Positions 1 through 5,342 of a stretch of 7,817 bases of DNA are shown piece by piece. The first letter of the stretch is position 1, and each line of letters begins with the position of its first letter. The position numbers were made by a program, and so were the translations under genes. Source of the stretch: Pseudomonadota bacterium (GTDB lineage Bacteria; Pseudomonadota; Gammaproteobacteria; Xanthomonadales; Xanthomonadaceae); NCBI GenBank assembly GCA_023388955.1, contig JAEWFH010000084.1, positions 1-7,817 on the forward strand, written 5' to 3'. The notes below the pieces were generated by a model, which was not told where the DNA came from, searched no databases, and was given only the letters and a program-made list of their open reading frames with translations.

Positions 1-744
1 CTGCGCCTGCTCAGCGCCAACATCCAGGCCGGGTCCAGCACCCGCGGCTATACCGACTACGTCTCGCGCAGCTGGTCTCACGTGCTGCCGGCCGGCAACA
101 AGCGTGGAAGCCTGGACCGCATCGCCGAACTCGCCGGACGCTACGACATCGTCGGCCTCAACGAGGCCGACCCCGGCAGCCTGCGCTCGGGCTTCACCAA
201 CCAGACCCACTACGTCGCCCAGCGTGCCGGCTTCGACTACTGGAGCCACCAGCCCAACCGCCGTGTCGGTGGTGTCGCCTCCAGCGCCAACGCGCTGCTG
301 AGCCGGCTGGAGCCGCGGGAAATCATCCACCACCCGCTACCGGGCCGGATCTCCGGGCGCGGAGTACTGATGGGCCGCTTCGGTGACGGCCGCCACGGCC
401 TGCTGGTCGCGGTGGCGCACCTTTCCCTGGGCGCCAACTCCCGCGCCTCGCAGCTGGCCTTCATCGCCGAGCTGCTGCACGACCATCCCAACGCGGTGCT
501 GATGGGCGACTTCAACGCTTCCCTGGACCGGCCCGAGGTGCAGGCGCTGTTCCGCACCACCCGGCTGCAGCCGCCGGCGTGCACCGTGCCCACCTTCCCC
601 AGCTGGCGCCCGCAGCGCGCGATCGACCACATCCTGGTCGGGGACGGCCTGTCCTGCTCCGGCGCCTGCGCCATGCCGGCGGCGAACTCCGACCATCTGG
701 CACTGGCACTGGACCTGGACGTGCCGGAGTCCGCGCTCGACTGA
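1..744 (+). CDS. Endonuclease/exonuclease/phosphatase (EEP) family protein, 5' end cut by window
   Basis: This is a metal-dependent phosphodiesterase-fold hydrolase related to DNase I, exonuclease III and sphingomyelinase. The reading frame is open from base 1 and starts upstream. The first visible residues, LRLLSANIQ, already hold the opening beta-strand Asn (N7), so probably only a few residues are missing. The family's active-site landmarks all appear in order, numbered from base 1: N7, E55 in LNEAD (metal-binding Glu), H140 in AHLSLG, D170 and N172 in GDFN, D209-H210 in IDHIL, and D231-H232 in the terminal SDH. The 247 visible residues fit a single EEP domain with nothing appended. No signal peptide is visible, though the true N-terminus is not seen. 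The substrate (nucleic acid, lipid or inositol phosphate) cannot be told from sequence. The next gene is convergent. Family assignment is confident; specific function is unknown. Confidence 0.88.
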   Translation: MRLLSANIQAGSSTRGYTDYVSRSWSHVLPAGNKRGSLDRIAELAGRYDIVGLNEADPGSLRSGFTNQTHYVAQRAGFDYWSHQPNRRVGGVASSANALLSRLEPREIIHHPLPGRISGRGVLMGRFGDGRHGLLVAVAHLSLGANSRASQLAFIAELLHDHPNAVLMGDFNASLDRPEVQALFRTTRLQPPACTVPTFPSWRPQRAIDHILVGDGLSCSGACAMPAANSDHLALALDLDVPESALD

Positions 745-753
745 GCGCGGACT
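728..753. terminator. Bidirectional hairpin terminator between convergent genes
   Basis: Bases 728-738 (AGTCCGCGCTC) and 743-753 (GAGCGCGGACT) are perfect inverted repeats, giving an 11-bp GC-rich stem with a four-base loop (GACT). The upstream EEP stop codon (742-744) straddles the loop and the 3' arm. The minus-strand gene coming the other way ends at 767, so both transcripts would run into the same hairpin. There is no T-run on either side, so this is not a textbook intrinsic terminator. It may stop or slow polymerase from either direction, or protect 3' ends. The hairpin is seen directly; the terminator role is inferred from the convergent context. Confidence 0.6.
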
Positions 754-766
754 TCGCGGGTGGCGC

Positions 767-1447
767 TCAGTCGTCCTCGCGGAACCCGCCCGCCGCCATG
801 TCGTACCACGGCGTGCACAGCTTGCGCTGGTGCTCGTGGGCATGGAACGACCCACGCCAGACCTCGACCCCACCGGCCTGCTCGGGCTGGTCGAACAGCG
901 CCTCGTCCATCGGTGCCATGCCCACGCACCAGCGCACCCGCCGCGGCACCTCGCCGGGCACGGCCAGCTCGAACGCGCCCTCCAGCGTGCCGCCCGCGGG
1001 CAGCTTTGCCGCCAGGGGCACTGGCGGCAGGGTCGGGGACGGATCCGGCAGCGGCAGGGCGACGTGGCCGAAGGTGTAGTCGCCGTCGCCCTCGTCGCGG
1101 AACAGCGGCTGCCCGACCTCGCCGGTCTCCATCCGCCCGGTCATCACCGCATGCCGGTCGCCACGGTCGAACACCGCCAGGTCCGCGTCACCGGTGTTGT
1201 GCAACCGGTACTCCACCTGCACCACGTCGTCGTCGCCCTGGTGGAAGTCGACCTCCAGGCGGACGCCGGTGCCTTCGATGACGGTGGTTGCGAACTGCGT
1301 GGTGATGGTCGGCATTGCGGAGTTCTCCTGGCTGGAGCTTGCGGTCTGACCTCGGGCCGCCGTGCCGTCATGCGCACAGGCGGCGGTTGCCGTCAACAGT
1401 ACGCCGGCGAGCGCGGCCGCGCATCCCGTGCGACGAAGGCACCCCAT
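767..1447 (-). CDS. Predicted exported protein or lipoprotein of unknown function, overlapping the receptor gene
   Basis: This is a 226-residue protein I do not recognise. The N-terminus looks like a signal peptide: a basic start (MGCLRRTG), a hydrophobic core at residues 9-23 and small residues before C24. The lipobox (TAA-C24) is imperfect because position -3 is Thr, so lipid attachment is possible but signal peptidase I cleavage after ACA (A25) is equally plausible. A Ser/Gln/Ala-rich linker (about 26-44) leads to a domain rich in predicted beta-strands, for example VVQVEYRLHNTGDADLAVF, suggestive of an immunoglobulin-like sandwich. Two Cys in the C-terminal half (in RWCVGM and KLCTPW) could form a disulfide. 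The ATG overlaps the stop of the upstream receptor gene (TGATG) with no good Shine-Dalgarno of its own, which suggests translational coupling and a periplasmic or surface role linked to the receptor. A second possible start at M45 (1315) has a strong AGGAG. Export is likely; function is unknown. Confidence 0.8.
   Translation of the reverse strand: MGCLRRTGCAAALAGVLLTATAACAHDGTAARGQTASSSQENSAMPTITTQFATTVIEGTGVRLEVDFHQGDDDVVQVEYRLHNTGDADLAVFDRGDRHAVMTGRMETGEVGQPLFRDEGDGDYTFGHVALPLPDPSPTLPPVPLAAKLPAGGTLEGAFELAVPGEVPRRVRWCVGMAPMDEALFDQPEQAGGVEVWRGSFHAHEHQRKLCTPWYDMAAGGFREDD
1313..1329 (-). promoter_or_regulatory. Strong internal Shine-Dalgarno and alternative ATG inside the exported-protein gene
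   Basis: On the minus strand AGGAG (1329-1325) stands nine bases before an in-frame ATG (1315-1313). This is a better ribosome binding site than anything in front of the 1447 start. Starting here would give a 182-residue protein (MPTITTQF...) that begins at the folded domain and lacks the signal peptide. I keep 1447 as the main start because the upstream 44 residues have clear export-signal character and the TGATG junction explains initiation there. The site could be fortuitous or could produce a second, cytoplasmic form. Confidence 0.4.
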
Positions 1448-1449
1448 CA
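1445..1449 (-). other. TGATG stop/start overlap between receptor and exported-protein genes
   Basis: On the minus strand the receptor's TGA (1449-1447) shares its last base with the next gene's ATG (1447-1445). The bases just upstream encode the receptor's conserved C-terminus (YLRADLRF) and contain no recognisable Shine-Dalgarno. Such overlaps normally mean termination-reinitiation by the same ribosome, so the two proteins should be made from one message in linked amounts. The overlap is seen; the coupling is inferred. Confidence 0.75.
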
Positions 1450-4368
1450 GAACCGCAGGTCGGCGCGCAGGTAGAAGTAACGCCCGCCCGGAATGTCGTA
1501 GGTGGATGCGTCGTAGCCGTTGAGCGAGCAGGACAGGCACAGGGGCGGATCCTCGTCGAAGAGATTGTTGGCGCCGGCGGTCAGCTGCAGACCACGCAAC
1601 ACTTCGAAACGGTACCCCAGCTGCAGGTCGTGGTACGTCGTCGCGTCCAGGATGTTGGTGCCGCTCGCGGGATCCGAGCACACCGGGAACGACACCGCGT
1701 CGCCACACTCCTCCTCCAGCTCGCTGACATGGCGGATGCTCCAGGACGCGTTCCAGGCATCGCGGCGCCAGTCCAGCGTCGCGGTGGAGGTCCAGTCCGG
1801 GATCGCGCTGTCGTTGACCTCGATGCCAATGCCCCGCGGCTGTACCTGGCCGGCGGCGCCGACCGCCTCGTAGCGGGTCACCCAGGTGTTCTGCCACAGC
1901 ACCCGGAACCGGCCGAGCCCGGCCTCCGGCAGGGTCCAGGCCAGGTCCGCGTCCCAACCGTCGGTGCGGATCGAGCCCAGGTTGGTGAGCCGGTTGTTGA
2001 AGCCGTTGATGCTGCCCACCGACGAGCGGGTGATGCCGTCGCAGTACAGCGGGTCCAGGCTGTCCACGCACAGCTCCAGCTGGGTCTGGGCATCGATCGC
2101 CTGCACCGCCCCCTCCAGGCTGTGGCGGTAGAAGGTGACCTCCAGGTCCAGCCGGTCCGACCAGGCGGTGTTGCTGGCGAAGGACGGGCTGAAGACGAAA
2201 CCGGTGGTGAAGCTGCGCACGGTTTCCGGCTGCAGCGCCTCGTTGCCGCCGGTGGTGACCGAGATCTGCGGGTTGGTCTGGATCGCGCCCTGCGGCACGC
2301 CCAGGGCGGCGCAGTTGCCGGGGTCGCCGGTGGGCGGCGCGCCGTCCACGCCGACCAGGCAAGGGTCGCGCAGCTGCAGGTCGGCGCGACTGGCGGAGCC
2401 GTACAGCTCGCCGATCGACGGTGCGCGGAAGCCCTCGGCATAGGTGGCGCGCAGCAGCAGCTCGTCGGCCACCTGCCAGCGCAGTCCATACTTGGGGGTG
2501 AACTGGCTGCCGAAGGTGGAGTAGTCCGAGTAGCGCCCGGCCAGGCTCAGGTCCAGGCCCTTGCCGAAGACGCCCTCCCCCAGCAGCGGCACGTTGAACT
2601 CCACGTAGGCCTCGCTGACGTCGTACTCGCCCGAGGTCGGCAGCGAGGGCACGCCGTTGTAGTGGCCGGCCACGGTCAGCGGGTCGGGCTGGTACCAGCC
2701 CTCGTAGCGGCGGTGCTCCAGCCCGCCGGCGAACGACAGCGGCCCGGCCCACAGGTTGAACAGGTCGCCGGAGACGTTGGCGGTGACCTGGTCCAGGCGC
2801 TGCTCGCTGCGGTCGCGCACCACCGGCTGGATCCAGGCCAGCATTTCCGGGGTGATCGTGCCCGGCCCACCGAATACATCCAGCGGGACGCAGCCGGGGG
2901 TGGCCGCGCACACCGCCGGGTCACCCAGCGCCGTGGCGATGTTGAGGATGTTGTAGCTGCCGTAGTTGGTCTGCTCGGCCTCGTTGCGGCTGCTGGCCAG
3001 GTTCACGTCCCAGAACCAGGTGCGCTCGCCGGCCTCGAACGTGCCCTCCAGGCCCGCGCCGAAGTACATGGTGTCGACCTGCTGCTCGAACACCCGCGGC
3101 CCACCCTCCACCGGACGCCGGCCGACCATCACCAGGTTGGCTTCGTTGACCGGCGTGGCCGGATCATCGACCGACACCAGGTCGAAGCCGAACGGGTTGT
3201 ACGGGTTGGCGGCGGAAATGAAGATCCCGTCCGCCAGCGGGTTGCCGGTGCCGGCGTCGGGGCCGAGGAAGATCGGCTCCGGCGCGGCCTGGTTGACCGA
3301 CTCGCGGCGGTTGAACAGGGCCTTGGCGTAGCCCTGCAGGCGGTCGTTGAAGTGGAAGCGGAACTGGCCGAACGCGCCGGTGCGCTCCGACGGGGTCAGC
3401 AGCAGGTTGTAGGTGGAGAAGTTGAAGCGGTCGGCGGTGGCGAAGCAGTGGTAGTCATCGGTCCGGTCGCAGCCGGTCTGGCTGCCGTCGAACACCGGTG
3501 CCGAGGCACCTGCGTTGGGGGTGAGGTCGTGGGTCACCCCGGTCGCCGGGTCGGTGAAGATGAAGCGCCCGTGCGGCGTGCCCGAGCTGCCGAAACTCAG
3601 GCCGGTTCCCGGCACCGGCCAGCGCGCCTGTTCGCGCGAGGAGGCCAGGATCTCCTCCTGGTCGACGTGGCTCAGGCCGATGAACAGGTTGCTGCGCTCG
3701 GTGTTGTGGCCCCAAGCGAAGTCGACGCCGGTCTGCCGCCCATCGCCCTCGCCGTACTCACCCAGGCTGACCGAAACCTGCGCGCCGTCGAAGTCGCGAC
3801 GGGTGATGATGTTGACCACGCCCGCGATGGCATCCGAGCCGTACAGCGAGGACGCGCCGTCCTCGAGCACGTCGATGCGCTCGACGATCGCCAGCGGGAT
3901 GGTGTTGAGGTCGGTGGTCGCGCCCACGCCCGAGGCGGAGGACTCGTTGACCCAGCGCATGCCGTCGACCAGCACCAGCACCCGCTTGGCGCCGAGGTGG
4001 CGCAGGTCGACCTGGGCCGAACCGGCGCCCACGCCGTCGCCGTTGGGCGAGAAGCCGAAGTTGCCGGAGGAGTTGAACTTGGTGTTGAGCGCCGAGCCGG
4101 CGCCGGTCAGCTCCTGCAGCACGTCGCCGATCGAGGTCAGCCCGCTGCGGTCGATGTCCTCGCGGCTGAGTGAATGCACCGGGACCTGGGTCTCGATCTC
4201 GGCCTTGCGGATGCGGGTGCCGGTGACCTGGACACTGTCCAGCGTGGTGGCGTCGGCGGTGGACTGCTGGCCTGCCGGGGCGGCAAGTGCGGCCGGGGCG
4301 AACAGTACGGGCGTGGCAAGGGCAAGGCAGAGCGCGGCCACGAGGGGCCGGCGGCGGGGTGCGTTCAT
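1447..4368 (-). CDS. TonB-dependent outer-membrane receptor, substrate unknown
   Basis: This 973-residue protein is an outer-membrane barrel that imports a scarce or large ligand using TonB-ExbBD energy. Features in order: signal peptide (basic MNAPRRR, hydrophobic core, likely cleavage after ALA at residue 29); TonB-box-like TTLDSVQVTG (41-50); plug domain (about 55-190) with RVLVLVDGMRW and the plug-end signature around V162-T189 (IDVLEDGASSLYGSDA, then GVVNIIT); then the beta-barrel, including FRAPSIGELY at 647-656; and a final Phe at 973, as expected for barrel assembly by BAM. No extra N-terminal signalling domain precedes the TonB box, so it is not of the transducer (FecA-like) kind. 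All 12 Cys of the mature protein fall in six close pairs. Length is typical of the larger Xanthomonadaceae receptors. The start at 4368 is chosen because the signal peptide begins there and GGAG lies nine bases upstream. The sequence does not separate iron-siderophore, carbohydrate, peptide or cobalamin ligands. Confidence 0.95.
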   Translation of the reverse strand: MNAPRRRPLVAALCLALATPVLFAPAALAAPAGQQSTADATTLDSVQVTGTRIRKAEIETQVPVHSLSREDIDRSGLTSIGDVLQELTGAGSALNTKFNSSGNFGFSPNGDGVGAGSAQVDLRHLGAKRVLVLVDGMRWVNESSASGVGATTDLNTIPLAIVERIDVLEDGASSLYGSDAIAGVVNIITRRDFDGAQVSVSLGEYGEGDGRQTGVDFAWGHNTERSNLFIGLSHVDQEEILASSREQARWPVPGTGLSFGSSGTPHGRFIFTDPATGVTHDLTPNAGASAPVFDGSQTGCDRTDDYHCFATADRFNFSTYNLLLTPSERTGAFGQFRFHFNDRLQGYAKALFNRRESVNQAAPEPIFLGPDAGTGNPLADGIFISAANPYNPFGFDLVSVDDPATPVNEANLVMVGRRPVEGGPRVFEQQVDTMYFGAGLEGTFEAGERTWFWDVNLASSRNEAEQTNYGSYNILNIATALGDPAVCAATPGCVPLDVFGGPGTITPEMLAWIQPVVRDRSEQRLDQVTANVSGDLFNLWAGPLSFAGGLEHRRYEGWYQPDPLTVAGHYNGVPSLPTSGEYDVSEAYVEFNVPLLGEGVFGKGLDLSLAGRYSDYSTFGSQFTPKYGLRWQVADELLLRATYAEGFRAPSIGELYGSASRADLQLRDPCLVGVDGAPPTGDPGNCAALGVPQGAIQTNPQISVTTGGNEALQPETVRSFTTGFVFSPSFASNTAWSDRLDLEVTFYRHSLEGAVQAIDAQTQLELCVDSLDPLYCDGITRSSVGSINGFNNRLTNLGSIRTDGWDADLAWTLPEAGLGRFRVLWQNTWVTRYEAVGAAGQVQPRGIGIEVNDSAIPDWTSTATLDWRRDAWNASWSIRHVSELEEECGDAVSFPVCSDPASGTNILDATTYHDLQLGYRFEVLRGLQLTAGANNLFDEDPPLCLSCSLNGYDASTYDIPGGRYFYLRADLRF

Positions 4369-4371
4369 CGA

Positions 4372-4381
4372 CTCTCTCTCC
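4372..4381 (-). promoter_or_regulatory. Ribosome binding site of the TonB-dependent receptor
   Basis: The minus strand reads GGAGAGAGAG, with GGAG at 4381-4378 and nine bases before the ATG at 4368. It fixes the start at MNAPRRR rather than the in-frame ATG 69 bases upstream, which would put a 23-residue extension in front of the signal peptide. Confidence 0.7.
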
Positions 4382-4425
4382 GTGAGCAGTACGTTGGGCG
4401 CCGCACCCCTGTTTGCGGCCCCCCG

Positions 4426-4454
4426 TTTGTAATCCATTCATCGGACTGTCACAA
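4426..4454 (-). promoter_or_regulatory. Candidate sigma70 promoter for the receptor/exported-protein unit
   Basis: The minus strand carries TTGTGA (4454-4449), a 17-base spacer and TACAAA (4431-4426). Each hexamer matches four of six consensus bases, and the spacing is optimal. Transcription would start near 4419, giving an untranslated leader of about 50 bases before the ATG at 4368. It is the most AT-rich patch in an otherwise GC-rich gap, which adds some weight. I see no clear Fur box or other operator. Confidence 0.5.
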
Positions 4455-4455
4455 C

Positions 4456-4473
4456 CACCCCGGGCCGGGGGTG
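4456..4473 (-). terminator. GC-rich hairpin just after the TauE/SafE gene
   Basis: On the minus strand, three bases past the TauE/SafE stop codon, CACCCC and GGGGTG form a 6-bp stem around a six-base GC-rich centre. No T-run follows, so its strength as an intrinsic terminator is doubtful. It sits immediately before the candidate receptor promoter, where separation of the two transcripts would be expected. Confidence 0.4.
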
Positions 4474-4475
4474 TG

Positions 4476-5276
4476 TCAGCCCGCAAGCAACAGGCTCAAC
4501 CCGACCAATGCCAGGAACAGCGCGAATACCTGCCTGAGCTGCGGTCCGGCCAGCCGGTGCGCCAGCCGCGTGCCCCACGGAGCGGCCAGGATCGAGGCCA
4601 CCGCGATGCCGATCGCCGCCGGCAGGTAGACGTAGCCGACCGCGTGTTCGGGCAACGCACCGGCGGGGGCATGCAGGGCGTACCCGGCCGCGCTCGCCAG
4701 GCCGATCGCCACCCCGCAGGCCGACGAGGTGCCCACCGCGCGCACCGGCACCACGCCGCGCGCCACCAGCAGCGGCACGGTCATGCTGCCGCCGCCGATG
4801 CCCACCACCGAGGATACCGCGCCAATCAGCCCGCCGGCCGCCAGCATCGGCGCCCCGCGCGGCGCGGGTACCTCCCCGCCAGCGGCCAGGCGCGGCTTGC
4901 CGAACTGCATCTGCGCCGCCGCCAGCAGGCAATAGCCGGCCACCAGCCAGCGCAGCAGCGACTCGTCGATGCGCACCGCCAGCGCACTGCCAAGCCAGCC
5001 GCCCAGCAGCAGGCCCGGCACCATCCAGGCCACGGTCGGCCACAGCACGCTGCCACGCGCGGCATGCGCCCGCGCCGAGGCCGCGGCGGTCAGCACGATG
5101 CTGGCCAGGGAGCTGGCCAGTGCCGCGTGCATCGCCGCCTCCTGCGGGACACCCAGCACTGGCAGCAGCCAGGCCAGTGCGGCCACCAGCACCAGTCCAC
5201 CGCCAATGCCCAGCAGACCGGCCAGCACGCCGGCCACGACGCCGAGCAGGGGAAACAGCAACCAGGTAACGCTCAT
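4476..5276 (-). CDS. TauE/SafE family inner-membrane transporter
   Basis: This 266-residue, very hydrophobic inner-membrane protein belongs to the TauE/SafE (DUF81-type) family of putative anion exporters, whose studied members move sulfite, sulfoacetate or related organosulfur anions. The family's two-repeat design is plain: the glycine motif GIGGG occurs at residues 23-27 near the first helix and again at 159-163 (GIGGGSMTVP) at the start of the second half. I count eight to nine hydrophobic stretches, including about 4-22, 28-42, 78-100, 140-170 and the last 20 residues. Length is usual for the family. The start is the ATG after TTGGAG (5286-5281), although the four-base gap to the ATG is short. 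No sulfur-metabolism gene lies nearby, so the substrate cannot be inferred from context. The lytic transglycosylase gene is divergent upstream. Family is confident; substrate is unknown. Confidence 0.9.
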   Translation of the reverse strand: MSVTWLLFPLLGVVAGVLAGLLGIGGGLVLVAALAWLLPVLGVPQEAAMHAALASSLASIVLTAAASARAHAARGSVLWPTVAWMVPGLLLGGWLGSALAVRIDESLLRWLVAGYCLLAAAQMQFGKPRLAAGGEVPAPRGAPMLAAGGLIGAVSSVVGIGGGSMTVPLLVARGVVPVRAVGTSSACGVAIGLASAAGYALHAPAGALPEHAVGYVYLPAAIGIAVASILAAPWGTRLAHRLAGPQLRQVFALFLALVGLSLLLAG

Positions 5277-5329
5277 GCGGCTCCAACCGGAAGTGAAGGC
5301 GGGGGCTGCGGAATTCACCGCCGCGTCGA

Positions 5330-5335
5330 TATAGT
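5330..5335 (+). promoter_or_regulatory. TATAGT -10 element for slt, suggesting a leaderless transcript
   Basis: TATAGT matches five of six bases of the sigma70 -10 consensus and ends seven bases before the slt ATG (5343). Transcription would then begin at or within a base or two of the start codon. That fits the absence of any Shine-Dalgarno before the ATG (the intervening bases are CCGGGCC). No good -35 hexamer is found at 16-18 bp. The same AT patch read on minus (TATATC) could also serve the divergent TauE/SafE gene. This is a sequence-based inference. Confidence 0.45.
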
Positions 5336-5342
5336 CCGGGCC

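Noticed and set aside
82..84. GTG at 82 as the start of the EEP gene.
   Set aside because: The frame is open to base 1 and encodes the conserved first strand with N7, so the true start lies outside the window.
1448..2911. N-terminal extension of the small exported protein into the receptor gene.
   Set aside because: It is out of frame with the receptor and Arg/Gly/Pro-rich. The signal peptide begins at 1447.
1315..4173. A 952-codon open frame on + running antisense through the receptor gene.
   Set aside because: Its translation is low-complexity (Val/Ala/Gly/Arg/Gln-rich) with no recognisable motif. The opposite strand has a signal peptide, TonB box, plug and barrel. Long antisense frames are expected in such GC-rich coding DNA.
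4369..4437. A 23-residue longer start for the receptor.
   Set aside because: It would cover the promoter-like region and place a polar stretch before the signal peptide. The GGAG nine bases before 4368 favours the shorter form.
4413..5342. A 310-codon in-frame extension upstream of slt on +.
   Set aside because: It is antisense to the TauE/SafE gene, has a shuffled-looking Arg/Gln/His-rich translation, and would bury the Slt signal peptide inside the protein.
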